Positions 1-12,400 of a stretch of DNA of 64,000 bases are shown piece after piece. The stretch is taken from assembly GCA_034008185.1 (NCBI GenBank), contig CM067081.1, positions 24,364,806 through 24,428,805 of the forward strand, in the 5' to 3' direction. Origin of the DNA: Gorsachius magnificus (Eukaryota > Chordata > Aves > Pelecaniformes > Ardeidae). The notes under the pieces are model-generated. The model was given only the letters and a program-made list of their open reading frames with translations, was not told the DNA's origin and did no database searches. The first letter of the stretch is position 1. Each line of letters begins with the position of its first letter. The translations under genes and the position numbers were made by a program.

Positions 1-1407
1 TTCTTATGCCACAACAATTTTGAAACGGCAATTAATAGGAGCTACTTTAAGAATGCTTTTAATTCAGAAAAAAAAATATTTCAGCCATGGGCTGAATTTC
101 AAGGATGATGCTGTTTGATTTGAGGGCAAGCCAGGAGATGGCCAGGGAACCAACACCTCCTGACATTAACACGAGCTGGCTGGGTCCCCGAGCTGTCGCA
201 ATTATATTTGCTGGAGACTTTATCTTTCATGTCCGGTTTATATTTAGGCCTGGTTGTGCAAGGCTTTCCCATGCTGCTGGGCATGTACTCATTTCCTCTG
301 ACATTAATGGCAGCATTCACATGGGGGAGGGCTCCCTAAGGTGAGCGGAGCGGAGGGTGGCTTCTGGGCTTGTGTGAGAAAAAGCAAAGTTTTGAGAAAG
401 GCAAAGGGCTTCCTCGTCTTGGCCGTTTCGTCTCATGGCTCACATTGCAACAACCACCAGGTTTGGCCAGGGCTCCATTTTGGGAGGACATCATGCAACC
501 AAAGGGTGAGATAATTCTGGCTGTGGCAGGAAGCCCCGTTTCTTTAAACTCTTAACACTTCAACATTTTCTTAAACACTTCTGGTATGGTCTTTGGTAAA
601 ATGTTGGAACAGTTATTTCTTTGCTGTATAATTATTTGTGCCCTGATCTTGCTCTTTCAAAGCAAAAGGAACAGGTGTGTTATAAACACAACTCTAGTGA
701 GATGATTGCTTAAAAACCAGTAGCACTGGGGCAGGTACCATGAGCCAAGCAGTTGGTATTTCTGAAGGTGGATGAGGCCTTCTATTGCTTTTATCCAGGA
801 TCTACAGGAGGAAATCAAATGTATTAAAGGTCATATCATAGCATGCTGTAAAGTGCAAACAGTATTTGTCATGAAGTATCTGGCAGAGCCTTGTGGACAC
901 AAAGATGGATCACTAATTAGGAAAGAATATTTCTGCTGTTATGAGATCATGTATTTTGGGGGTGGAGGGATGGCACGTAGCAAGACCGGGGTCTGCTCTC
1001 ACTTGGACCTTGTGTCACCAGCAGCAGTGTAAGGTCCCAGCTGAGCAGAAGCCTTCTCCAGCTTCTGTCGATCACCCATTCTGGAGCAGGTCTGTTCCCT
1101 GAGCATTTTCCAGAAAAGCAGGTCTAGCTGTGCAATTTCCTTTACTTAATGCAAAAAGAAAGAAAGGGTGGGAAAAAGATGATTATCAGCCAGATTTACG
1201 TGTCCTAGATTTCTATGGCAACCGTATGCAGTTCAGCAATGACACCGGTACATCCAGGCACCCTCTTAGCAGCATCCACCTCAAACCAGCAGCCTGCAAA
1301 CTGTGCTGGAAATCTGTCCAGCCTCCCCGAGAGCCAGGCACAGGGATTAGAGGGCCAGCACAGAACCCCCTGGGGCATTTTGATGCCTTTACTGGAGGGC
1401 AGTCATG
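1..1407. other. Intergenic, no gene or repeat recognised
   Basis: Only short open frames (under 95 codons) and no transposon similarity. The stretch 100-330 is well-formed complex sequence without repeats, but no gene or element was identified. Confidence 0.6.
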
Positions 1408-1790
1408 ATTTCAGCCTGGAGAAGAGAAGGCTGCAGGGAGACCCGATTACGGCCTTTCAATACCTAAAGGGGGCCTATAGGAAAGATGGGGAAAATCTTT
1501 TTAGTAGGGCCAGCTGTGACAGGACAAGCTTTAATGGTTTTAAACTAAACCAGGGTAGGTTTAGACTAGATATAAGGAAGAAATTCTTTACAATGAGGGT
1601 GGTAAAACACTGGAACAGGTTGCCCAGAGAGGTGGTGGAGGCCCCATCCCTGGGAACATTCAAGGCCAGATTGGATGGGGCTCTGAGCAACCTGATCGAG
1701 TTAGTGGTGTCCCTGCTCACTGCAGGGGGGTTGGACTAGATGACCTCTAGGGGTCCCTTCCAACCCAAAACATTCTATGATTCTATGATT
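1408..1790 (+). mobile_element. CR1 LINE 3' fragment
   Basis: Starts at ttcagcctggagaagagaag and runs through the ORF2 C-terminal coding region ([20 protein letters not shown], then [11 protein letters not shown]). The 3'UTR is CACTGCAGGGGGGTTGGACT, followed by gatgacctctaggggtccc, and the tail is ATTCTATG repeats to 1790. It has the same 3'-end type as the copy at 35.5 kb. Confidence 0.92.
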
Positions 1791-2984
1791 GAGGAAGAAG
1801 CAAAGGACAAAAGGGGTGTGTATTTGTGAACTGACTGGTCAGGATATCCACCAACTGCTCATGAAGGCTGTGCCTCCCCCCCCAGCCAGCACAAGCCATG
1901 GCTACTCTAGCCCAGCAGGTTTCTAGCAGTGTCAGAGCGGTGACGGTGATGGCAATAGAGTAGTCTGAAGCAGGAGAAGGGAGCGCTTCAAAGGTGCTCT
2001 GCACATCGGGCCTTTTAGCTCCGGAAATGAGGGGTTAAGCATGGGGGAAGCTCTCCAAGAGACTACTGTTCCCAGCAGCACCATGTCTCTCTGGGCAGGG
2101 GGTGCCCCCGATCTCCTCCCATGGCTGCCCTTCTCAGGATGCTGGGGGTCCTAGGACAGACTCCACTGCCATGAACTTGTCAATGTGGCAGCCCTACCAC
2201 CACCAGCTGGCTGCAGTGTCATGCACGGGCTGAAAGCCTATCTGGTAAAATATGGTTTGGGGTACAGATTAAAACTAAGAGACAGCACAAAGAAGAGAGA
2301 TGTTTTTGCAGGGACGAGTTGTTGGGAAGACCGATGCAGCCCAAGGCTTTGTGCCACAAGCACTGGTAGGCAGTGGTGGGAATGCAAGGGCCTGGGAGTC
2401 AGGTGGAGGTTTCCTGCATGTGCTAAGAGGTTTGGAGCTTTGGAGATCCTGCAGAAAGGGAGGCTGACCCTGCTTTCTGTGGGTTGGTAATGTTCTGAGG
2501 GGCAGGAGGGGAAGGGAAGGCACGTAAGCTTCACCGCCTCCCAGGCTGGCTCCTCTGCTGCTCTGGGGGGCAGCAGCCTGGATTTTGGGGAAAAAGAGCA
2601 CGGGTCTAACACTGCCCGTCCTGATGGCTGGGCTAGTTTTTTCCACTTAAGCCTTAGGAGATCCTTGACTCGAATGGGTTCTAAACCTGTTTAGTTCCTC
2701 CAATGAATATTTGTCCATACCTTTCACTGAGGCTGAATATCTTTGCTAGGTTATGCCCCCTTCCTTCTTTCTCATTTCTCAAGTCATCCTCTTATTCTTA
2801 TTCTAAGCAAATACAGATTTCAGGCTTCTTGTGAAGTCAAATATTTAAGGATCTCTATCAGTGATGGCATTTTCCCTCCAAACTCTGTGACTAACACATC
2901 AGTGCTTGTTTAGAGCTCTGCTAAATGGGGGGTGACAGCTGGCCACACTTGGGTCCAAATCAGCAAGAATGTACCCAGCATGTT
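1791..2984. other. Intergenic, nothing recognised
   Basis: Ordinary unique sequence. Overlapping 123-124 codon frames on the minus strand at 2238-2646 show Pro/Ser-rich chance composition and no recognisable domain. Confidence 0.6.
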
Positions 2985-3432
2985 GAGAGAAATGGTAATT
3001 CCCCTGGGGATCTGGGGAGCTGCGTCCAGTCTTGGGCTCCCCATTATGAGAGTGATGTGGACACGGGGGGGGGGGGGGTTTGAGGGGGGAGTCCTCATGC
3101 CATCTATGGGGGGACCTGGTGCTGTAGACCATTGCCTAAAGGGGATTACAGGGAAGACAGAGGCAGGCTGTTCCTGGAGATGCACACTGAAATGACCAAG
3201 GCAATGCTTACAAGTTGCAACGAGGGAAATTCTGGTTCGATAGAAGGACAGTATTTCACTGTGAGAGTGGTCAAACGCTGGCACAGGTTGCCCAGAGAGG
3301 AGGTGGGATCTCCGTCCCTGGAGAAAATCAGAACCAAAGGCCTGAAGACACGCTCTAGCGTTGGACCTGGCCCTGCTTTGGCTTTCTTCCTACTGAAGTT
3401 ATTCTGTGACTCTGCAATTCTATTATTCACAT
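2985..3432 (+). mobile_element. Old, diverged CR1 LINE fragment
   Basis: gctgcgtccagtcttgggct (from about 3020) matches the CR1 'YCVQFWAP' region, and gtggtcaaacgctggcac with ttgcccagagaggaggtgg matches the ORF2 C-terminus. The end is a decayed attctgtgactctgcaattc tail. It is interrupted by a 14-base G run at 3065-3078 and has several indels. Confidence 0.75.
3065..3078. repeat. G14 homopolymer
   Basis: Fourteen G after acac, within an old CR1 copy. A second G-rich run (gaggggggag) follows closely. Confidence 0.95.
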
Positions 3433-4681
3433 TAAAAATTACAAGAAAGGTAAAAAGAAGAGTAAACGTGTTGTTTCTGTTTAAATTCTGATGGCAATAA
3501 AAAATAAAGCAGCAGTCTTGAGCACATCTCTGAAATTATTCAGTCTGATGAGTCTGCTGCTGGTTGTGCCTGAGAATAACACAAACTGCAAAATATAGCT
3601 AAACATTGTTTGTCCTAAACCTAACAAAAGATTTTCCCCTTTTTTTCCCTTCTGAATTTTCACATTCACAGAGGACGCTTCTGCCCCGCCAGCCATACAC
3701 ATATCCAACGTGTGTTCTGCTTTGCTGTGCGACAGCGGAGAGCTGGAGCTACCTGCTTTAAGGCTGATAATTCTTGCTTATGCTGGCAGGGTGGCCATTT
3801 TATTTGCTTCTGCCCTGGAACCAAAATAAAGCCACCTTTTGATTTTCCAATTTGATCTTGGGTATTCTCAAAAACCATAGCCTTATTGCTACAAACGTAC
3901 ATGCAGATAAAAGGCCCGGCACCCACACTCCCTGAGGTCTTTTTGCCGAGGGAGTGGAAGGTGCTGCCCCCTGCAAAGAAGCTGTTTTATTCCCGCTGCT
4001 TTGCTACAAACTCCCCGGGGTGCTTTTGCATGGCCCAGCTCCACGAGCTGCCTTCACAGGGTGGAAACTCCACCTTCATACTCATTTTCTTTCTTGAAAT
4101 CTCTCAGGGATGTGATTCAGATTCAAGCCTCTCTCTCTCCCAAGAGATTATTGACTCCTAATTTCTCCAGGAGGTAGTGTTTCTGGCTGCTCTCGTCTCT
4201 TTGGAAAGGCGTTTCTCGAGCAGAACACATGCCATCTCACAGGGATAAGATGCTCTCCCTCCAAGTGGGCAATACCAGCCCGCGGCTCCGTCATCATTAA
4301 ATTCAGCAAAATCACTCATTTGGGCACGTCTGACTCAGGTTAGACATGGGCATGTACACGGGTGCATTTCTGTCAAACAAGCCAGCGAGGTGGCACAGGT
4401 TGCTCCAGACACAGGGGGACAGATGGGCCCTGATGTGACACAGAGTTAACCCATAAGCTTTCAAAAAACCCAGGTTCCCACCAGCAGAGCGTGTTTATTC
4501 TAGATAAGCTTTTTGTATCAGGGGGCTATGGCATTTCTGGTGTGTTGGAAGAAGTCCTAGAACTCCACTCAGCCTCCTGCCAAGCACAAACCCTGGGACC
4601 TTTCTGTCCCACCGACCGGTGGTTCTAATACCACGTGCCCCAGCAGCCACACCGAAGATGTGGACATAGGCATGGCACAGT
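3433..4681. other. Intergenic, nothing recognised
   Basis: Unique sequence between two CR1 copies. No open frame of note, no repeat. Confidence 0.6.
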
Positions 4682-5026
4682 GCCTCCTGAAAGGAGGGTG
4701 TAGAGAGGTGGGGGTCGGTCTCTTCTCCCTGGTAATGGGCAATAGGACGAGGGGAAATGGCCTCAAATTTCACCAGGGCAGGTTTAGGTTGGACATTAGG
4801 AAAAATTTTTTCACCAAAAGGGTTGTCAAGCATTGGAATAGGCTGCCCAGGGAAGTGGTGGAGTCCCCATCCCTGGAGATATTTAAAAGCCGGGCAGGCG
4901 AGGTGCTCAGGAACATGGTTTAGTGGTGGGATGGCAGGGTTGGGTTAACAGTTGGACTTGGTGGTCTTAAAGGTCTTTTCCAACCTAAACGATTCTATGA
5001 TTCTATGATTCTATTCTATGATTCTA
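4682..5026 (+). mobile_element. CR1 LINE 3' fragment
   Basis: Begins in the ORF2 C-terminus (gaaaggagggtgtagagagg), with ggtttaggttggacattagg and tggtggagtccccatccctg, then 3'UTR (tttagtggtgggatggcagg) and ATTCTATG repeats ending at 5026. Same 3'-end type as the long copy at 44.6 kb. Coding frames are nearly open for this short stretch. Confidence 0.92.
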
Positions 5027-6087
5027 AATGCAGCTCATTACTGCCTTGTGAATGAGGCAGGCCTGGGAGTAATCAGCTGCTTAAGGTAGTGAGGAGCCTG
5101 GCTGGGGTGACAGAATGCCAGCACCATCTCCCAACATACCCCGCAACGTGGATCTCTGCAAATATTGCAGATGGCATGGCGAGCTGGGCTGCCCCGTGCC
5201 ATGGGTGCTTCGCACAAAGCCTCTGGGATGGTGATCATGGCCAAACAGCCCAGAGACCACCTGAGGTAGCAGCTGAAGCCATGGATGCTTAGGTACACTC
5301 CTCTTGGCTCCCACAGCTCCTGCAAAAGCCTGAACAGCTCTCGTGGTGGTTACCCTCGGCTGGTCTCTGCTGCCAGGAGCTTTCCCCTGCTTCTCCAAAG
5401 CAGTGCTCAGCTCTTGCAAACTCCCATGTCATTTTGGGCACCACCCTCCTGAAAGGTAGCAGAGAAAGCTAAGAGGGAGCCTGGAAATCTCTTTGGTGTG
5501 GCATCAGAGAGCAAAACCAGCAGGTTTAAGGACCAGAGTGTAAAAGAGGTAACTCACAGCTGCCAGGATGAATCTCCTGTGGGTTACCTGAAACTAATCC
5601 TTTAGGTATGGCCCTTCTCTGTCACAGGAAAGGAGTCACTCTCTTGTGCACAACCATCAACGGTGATGATAGATTAGGAAGGGAGAGAGCTATCACGGTG
5701 ACAAGCCGTGTTCACATGACGTACTGGTGCACACATCTAGATAAAGCAAAAAATAGCATCATGATTGCCTGGACAGGTGAGAGGATGATCATTAATTCAG
5801 AGGGGTAGTTTTAAGGGCAATTAGAGAGCTATCTCTGCAATGCCCGTGCCCTGTTCCTGTGGTATACAGGTGTTGCCAGCTCCCATAGCTGGTCAGAGAC
5901 CATCTCCATGGAACTCAGGGGCAGGGGCTGGCACAGGACGTAAGGAGGAGCATCACCGTGCCCCATGAGCCGCTCTACCATGCCAAGCAGGGCACTCTGT
6001 AAGGGATGCTGGAGCACCAGGGACCTGCCAAGGGGACACTTGCATGAGGAATGAGTTGGATGGCAGTGCGGAAGCAGTTGCAGCAGC
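5027..6087. other. Intergenic, nothing recognised
   Basis: Unique sequence; open frames are up to 112 codons and unlike known proteins. Confidence 0.6.
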
Positions 6088-6265
6088 TCATAGAATGGGA
6101 AGGGACCCCTAGAGGTCATCTAGTCCAACCCCCCTGCAGTGAGCAGGGACACCGCTAACTCGATCAGGTTGCTCAGAGCCCCGTCCAACCTGGTCTTGAA
6201 TGTTTCCAGGGATGGGGCCTCCACTGCCTCTCTGGGCAACCCCTGCCAGTGTTTCACCACCCTCA
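6088..6265 (-). mobile_element. CR1 LINE 3' fragment, short
   Basis: Reverse orientation: tcatagaatgggaagggacc, cctagaggtcatctagtcc, caggttgctcagagcc, then ggcctccactgcctctctgg and ccagtgtttcaccaccctca. It is truncated after about 178 bp, and the 3' tail has decayed to a single unit. Confidence 0.9.
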
Positions 6266-6331
6266 GCTCGGGCAGAGCGGGCACGCTGTGAGTCACGGCG
6301 GGGCGGTTAGCGAAGGGCTCCTGCTCCTCAC

Positions 6332-6412
6332 CGACAGCCCTGGCTGGGCAGGGGCGGGCAGGAGGCATGCAGGGCGCTGCCGCCTCCAGCCCCGAGGCCC
6401 TGGCAGCTCCTC
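6332..6412 (-). other. Exon-like stretch in duplicated segment B
   Basis: On the minus strand the same acceptor (ctctttgcag) is followed by 81 open bases (27 codons, starting EELPGPRGWRRQRPACLLPA) and the donor pattern CG|GTGAGG. Sequence after the first 22 bases differs from copy A, so the donors are independent. Support is splice-signal pattern only. Confidence 0.2.
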
Positions 6413-6515
6413 CTGCAAAGAGATGCAAAAGTCTCTCTGGACCAGTGGGGGTTTGCCTCCAGCCTCTGTGCTGAGTGGGGTGCACCATGAAAAGGAGACC
6501 ATTCCCACACACTCC
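6390..6515 (-). repeat. Duplicated ~125 bp segment, copy B (inverted)
   Basis: Read on the minus strand (ggagtgtgtgggaatggtct ... gccagggcctcggggctgg), it matches 9301-9427 with about four substitutions in 120 bp and no gaps. It lies 125 bp from a CR1 fragment but is not CR1 sequence. I do not recognise its family. Confidence 0.9.
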
Positions 6516-9162
6516 CTTTCTTTCTCTTTTACTATTTTTACCCCTGTCAAATCGAGAACAAAGCCAGCACCGAGGGAACACAACCCACATCTCTCTGAAG
6601 TGATGTGCCAGGGAGAAACCTGAGAAGCATCCACGCATCTGATGGGAGATATATATATATATATATATAGAAAGAGAGACCTAACCCTGGGAGGTTTCTC
6701 TGTAGGTGGCTGGCAGCCTGTGGGACAAGGTGACCATCTCTGGTGGTCCTGATCCCGCCAGCCGCAGCCAGTTTCACGAGGCATGGGATGTGCCTTCGCT
6801 TCAGGCTCACCCCTGCCATCGCCAGGTCTTCACCCAAATCCTCTGGGATGCTGCATTCTTTATAACCAAGAGGCCAGAGAAAGCCCTCCACCCTGGGTCT
6901 CACCTGTGTGTTATAGGCAGGCTACTGAGCCCAGATGGCCGGCTGCTCTCCAAAATCCTATTGCACAGAAAAACCACTCAGCCCATCTGCTTGGGATGTT
7001 TGAGTGTTGCCTCAGCATCTTAGGAGACTTTATTGATCATTAGGCGGGTAATGAGGAGTGAATCTGCCCACCTTTCCCCCTTCTCCCCATGCCTGCCTTG
7101 CACACAATATGCTCAGGGAACCAAAATTATATTTCCATTTTTTACCTGCTTGTCTCAGGCACGTACACGGAGCGATTATGGCACACAGGAAAACAGCAAT
7201 AAGAAGTATATATAGCAAACCTGCCATCTACTTTTTTTTCAGCCGCGGAGTTGTCTTTTAAGCTGGGTATTACCAGGCTTACTCACCACCTTATTTTAAA
7301 AGGTGAAGAGAGTGGAAGAGCCCAAGTGACTCATCTCACCGGCTGGCAGAACGCTGTGCCACCGCCACTCCTCCCTCCTCGCCTCCAGCTGCTGGCTCTG
7401 GCCCCTTGGGGCACGATGCTGCTTCAGGCTCCCTCTGCCAGGGCCATTTGACCTCAGCAAAATACCAGCGCGTAACAAAAAGATCCTGAGGGCCACCAGA
7501 GGAGGAGGGCAGACAAGAGGCAGGTGCTTGTGTGCAATGATCAGGGACCTCTTTCTGCAGCAAAACAGGCAATGACCTGGGTACCCAGCTCTGGTCCAGA
7601 GACCAGCTTCCCAAGCACGAGGCTTGCACAGAATCGGCAAAAGGGAGAAACTGGGAAGCTGGAAAACCCTTATTTGCGGGGCCACACCTGCCTTGTCCCC
7701 CCTACACGAAGCGATGCTGGGGTGAGGGGCTTGCCTGGGCTCACATAGCAGCCAGCAGCAGGAACAATTCAGATTTACAGAGTCCGGTGTTGTCCTTTGC
7801 GCTAGGAGGGGTTTAAGCTCAAATCTTCCTTCACACGTTCTCATATACAGATCAAAAGGCAAGATACCACACAGGCCTTTTTGGATCAAAGATGCTTTAA
7901 AAGGGAGAGAAGCATCTGTTTCTGACCCCTTCCCTCCCTGCTCCCAGATGAAGGATCAAGCCCGGTGGGAAGGCGGCTTTCCCTGCAGGGTGTTTTTACC
8001 ACATGACATGTGTCTGTGGGCATGGGAGGAACAAGTGATAGCATCAGCTGAGATAAGAGGAGAGAAGCCGTTATCCTGGCAGCCTGGAGGTCAGGAGAAG
8101 AGGCAGCTGAGCAAACCCCAGCTCCCAGGGCCCAAAGTACTACAACCAGCATGCCGTGGATCATTTTGGAATAAACACAGGCACGCTGCTCCCAGCACCG
8201 AATTGCTTTCCAACATCTTTTCCAGAGCAGCGCTGGGGGGTGGCTCCGGTCCCCCATGGCGGTGGGGCTGTGCCGGGGCCGTTCCATGAGCACCCACGGC
8301 TCAAACGCACACTACAGGTCCCTCGTGGAGACAAGCAGGGCCCCAGCCACCGCCCCATGCCTAATGGCCTCCTCTAATAAATAAGCCCGTGCAGCCTCCC
8401 ACAGGGAGAGTCGCTTTATCTCTGCCTTGTCCCACTAACAGGAGTAAATATAATCCAAGGCAGCTGGGTTTTAGCATCCTGAAAAAGCTCTGCACTTGGA
8501 TAACGGAGCTGGGAGCAGCATTAGGGGCTGAGAGGGCTGCAGAAAGAAAGGTAAATGTAGGTCCATGCCAAGTATGTCCATCTGAAAGACTTATCGCTCT
8601 GCCTGTCAGCTGTGCCCGCAGAGAGAAATGAGACGCTATCAGCCGAGAGATGACTACCCAGTTAAAGCATAAACTGTGCCCCACTCATCCTTTCTGGGTT
8701 GTTCCAGAGTTGCCTGAGGAACCTGTCAGATTAAAAAAAAATAAATAAAAAAGAAAGATTTTGCTGTCAAACGCACAAGCTGAGGCAATTTTTTCCCGCC
8801 TGATTTGGCTGCACAGTCTTGGATGCAAAGCCAGGTGGGATCAGGTCTCTGCCCGTGCCCTTGGTGGCTGCTGCTGCGGGGTCCCCCTGGCCTGGTGGCC
8901 CCCTGCATGGGCAGATGCACCCGGGCACCCCAGCACCGCACTCTGCGCTTCCAGCCTGCTTTCCTGCAGGCATGCACACGCGTGAGCATCTGTTCCTTCC
9001 TCTCTGCTCCTCTCCGGAGTAATTTTTGACCTTACTGACCAATTTTAGCCAAATGTGGCAGCAAGGCAAAGGCGACCCAGCTAGCCAGGTTTGTGCAAGT
9101 TCAGTAAAAACAGGCCCCCAAGTAAGGGGGGATGCCCTCTGCACCGGGGAAAGCTGCACAAA
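6516..9162. other. Intergenic between the duplicated segments
   Basis: Contains an AT microsatellite at 6649-6669. A 197-codon minus-strand frame at 7296-7889 has no recognisable domain and overlaps other open frames, as expected by chance in GC-rich DNA. Confidence 0.6.
6649..6669. repeat. AT dinucleotide repeat
   Basis: About ten AT units, in the context gggagatatatat...tatagaaag. Confidence 0.95.
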
Positions 9163-9300
9163 AATCACAGAATCACAGAATGGCAAGGGTTGGACGGGAC
9201 CTTGGGAGATCATCTAGTCCAACCCCCCTGCTAAAGCAGGTTCTCCTAGAGCATGTTACACAGGACTTTGTCCAGGCAGGCTTTGAATATCTCCAGAGAA
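9163..9300 (-). mobile_element. CR1 LINE 3' fragment abutting a duplicated segment
   Basis: Reverse orientation: aatcacagaatcacagaatg tail, gttggacgggaccttgggag, catctagtccaaccccc, ggctttgaatatctccagag. It stops at gaaggag, exactly where the ~125 bp segment shared with 6.4 kb begins. Confidence 0.9.
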
Positions 9301-9427
9301 GGAGTGTGTGGAAATGGTCTCCTTTTCATGGTGCACCCCGCTCAGCACAGAGGCTGGAGGCAAACCCCCACTGGTCCAGAAAGACTTTTGCATCTCTTTG
9401 CAGGAGGAGCTGCCAGGGCCTCGAGGC
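9301..9427 (+). repeat. Duplicated ~125 bp segment, copy A
   Basis: ggagtgtgtggaaatggtct ... gccagggcctcgaggcagg, nearly identical to the reverse complement of 6390-6515. It starts directly at the truncated 5' end of the CR1 copy at 9163-9300. It contains ttgcatctctttgcag, a good splice-acceptor pattern. Confidence 0.9.
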
Positions 9428-9472
9428 AGGTTGCACACATTGCTGGTGTCAATGGAACATGAGGAAACTCAG
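9404..9472 (+). other. Exon-like stretch in duplicated segment A
   Basis: Sixty-nine open bases (23 codons, EELPGPRGRLHTLLVSMEHE then ETQ) lie between an acceptor pattern (ttttgcatctctttgcag) and a perfect donor (CAG|GTGAGT). No gene can be assigned. It is a prediction from splice signals only, and chance occurrence is quite possible. Confidence 0.25.
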
Positions 9473-12400
9473 GTGAGTGTGGTCCCTAACGCAGGCATAA
9501 TATGATGGGGGAGGCTGTGTGATGGCCCAAACATTCATGGAAAAGGCCTGGTTTTTCCCTAATAAATGTGCTGAGAACTGCACACATCCTCACAAGCCAT
9601 GCCCCCAGCCTGTTTCAAGGCCAGGAATTAAGCCAGCTTTGCAGGCAAAGCCATGAGGATGCCAGGGAGCGGTCAGCCCAGCCAATGATTGAATAAGCCA
9701 GTAACCCCACAAGAAGGGCTGGGTGTGGGCTGGGGCAGCCCGGCCACCCTGGCAGCAGCACGGCACCCCCCAGCTTCGTGCTAACCCCCGGCCACTGCGG
9801 CCTGCACGCAGCCATATGCCCGAACCGCAGCAGCAGACGGAGCATCTGCCACCACGCTGGCCGCCGGGCCGGGGGCTGGGGGGCACGGCTCCAGCAGGAG
9901 CAGTTTTATTTCCCAGTCTGGAGAGGTTTTTTCTCCATTTGGAAGAGGACTATCAGCCTTTTCTGACCTTCTTCCAAGGGACAGATGCTTTTGCTCTATC
10001 ACTCATTCACTGCTAAGGCTTCGGGCAATAGCTACTGCTATTTCTTTTAGGTTTTGGATTCAGTTCCACAGCAGCGGTCCCTGGCTGAGTTAGCCCATTT
10101 AATTAGTTATTAAAATGGAAGCACTTTTTTCCTCACATCTCCTACCATTCTGGAACAGGTCCACTAATAGTAGACACAACTCAGACAAGCATCTATTACT
10201 CTGCCTTGAATAGAATAAATAGTTTTGGCAAGTCAACCTTTCTCCTTCGGATTTGCCAGGCAGCTGACTCCCACTCCTGTTTCGGGAGGGCACGGCTGCC
10301 AAAGGCAGAGCAGCCGGGCCAGGCGCTGTCCTCCGTCATCCCGCCGGCAGCATTCCCACCCGGCATTACAAGCGGATATAGGGCTGCTCCATCTCTTTGG
10401 GGTGATGGTTGGCTCTGAAAGCCTGATTAAATGCCCAAGGTATCTCGTGGCAGATTTCCTGTTTACATCACCCTACGCCGCGTTATTAGCATCACACCTC
10501 TGCTAAACGTGCATCCTCGCACAGCAGCACTGCAGGAGCGGGGCGGGAGGGGGTGGTTTGGGCAGGTGAGTCAGGAAAGCGCTGGGGGCGGTGGCTCCAG
10601 GCTGGATGGGGAAAGAGGAGGAACCATGTGGGAGCAGCCGCACCACGCCGTATGGGGACAGCACCCAGCATGTCTCCTCCCCCCACATTTGCTTTCCAGA
10701 AACCTCTCAGGTAGAAGCAAGAGCCCACCATGCATTAATGGGGGGCTTGTTTTGGCACAGGGTGCCCAGGAGCCCAGCATGAGCCAGGCAGGGCAGGGGA
10801 CACCACACCTGAGCTCCAGCTCTGCTGTCGGCTCAATCACCTTGCTCTGCTTGCTAGGAATGATTTTGACTCTTGCTATCTTAACAGAGTGGTGCCAGGG
10901 GCACGGGCAGATACTGGAGGGTCCCAGATTGCTTTCTTTAGCTGCTTTTTTCCTTTCATGTGTTTTGCCTTTCCAGCATGCTCCTTTCCCCAAGAGGAAG
11001 TTGCTGTAGGCTCTGCCCCATGTGTGCAGCCTCGGCGGGGCCGTGTCACCCAGGTCTCACTGCACACTGCTCCACCGTGTCCCACACCAAATTAAACAGT
11101 GACTTATGAGTTGGCCTGGCACCAAGGAACCAGCTCCGGGTGCCTGAGAGAAACAAATCAGCATTTCAGTGGAGGATACAAGTGTCCAAGGCAGCGTGAG
11201 GGAAGCCAAAACAGGCAACAGGGTGAATATTTTGGTTTCTTGGCTTTATGACAGGCTGGTAATTCGCCTGGCCTTTACATTGGGCTAGTGAGATGTCCCT
11301 GCACCAAGCGACCCACACTCCCGTGTCCCCCTCTCAGGATGTGCAGGGCAGCGCATTGCCCAGGCACAGCTTTAAGCCCCCTCCTTTAGAGGAAGTCTGA
11401 TAATTTCTGAGTCCTCGGCATCTACCTAACACTGTTCCCTTCCTTGGCAAGAGGCATTTCAGGCCTGGACTTTTCTCCTGGCAGACAAAAAGTGGAGGGA
11501 CGAGGGTATGTAGCACCCCCAAATATCCAGCGTTCCCACCACTGACACACATGGTGGGTGGTAGCTGAAACCTGAGATGTTAGGATTAGCTTTTCCAAGG
11601 CCCTTGGGGAAAAGCTGAAAGTTTGCTGCTAAAAAAGGGAAAACTATCAAAAGAGAGATTTCCTGTCAGACATGAGTGTTCCCTACCACAAAGCAAATGA
11701 GAAATGCCTCGGGGCTACACCGAGCACTCACCAGCGCATGGTTTTAAGTATTTGCATGTGAGGCCCATGGGAGGATGATCACACCAGCTCTGCCACACCT
11801 CCCTGGAAGCCAAATTTGCCACTTATCTGATCTGAAGTAAGACTGTGTCCCCACTAACTGGCTTAACTAACGCCTCCATGAGAGGGGCAGAAGGCAGGGC
11901 ATGTCGCCCCGCTGTTGCCGCAACCGTTACCCATCGGAGGTGGCATCATTTCCCCAGGTGACGGAGCTGTGGACTACGTTAAAGGGATGGCAGGGCTCAG
12001 TAGCTGCAGAAATTAAAATTTTGGGGCTGACCATCATGCACACCCCTGAAGTTGCAAAGGCAGCTTGAGAAAAGGGGGCATCCGACTCCTTGCTCCTTAA
12101 AATGCTCATGGCCATGGTCACCCTCTGTGGGTGCTGGGGTGACCCCCCCTGCCTGGCATGGAGCCAGGACATGGCTGGGGCAGGCAACTGGTCCTGGGAG
12201 GTGGGAAATTTTACTGGGTGCAGCACCAGCCCACACAGACGCCAGCACCACCACAACGTCCCTGGGGTGAGCACTGCCTCTGGCCTGGCTGGGGTTGAAG
12301 GTGTCCAGCGCTGGCAGGTTTGGGTTTCCCCCTCCCTCAGGGACTGCTCTTGGTGCCCAGGTCCCCTCCTCAAGCTATGCCAGAAAAGGCGACCCCCAGC

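Noticed and set aside
1215..1739. 174-codon open frame that seems to fuse unique sequence to a conserved domain
   Set aside because: The conserved part is CR1 ORF2 C-terminus from about 1408 on; the first part is unrelated flank read through by chance.
7296..7889. 197-codon open frame, minus strand
   Set aside because: No recognisable domain or splice context; overlapped by other frames of similar quality.
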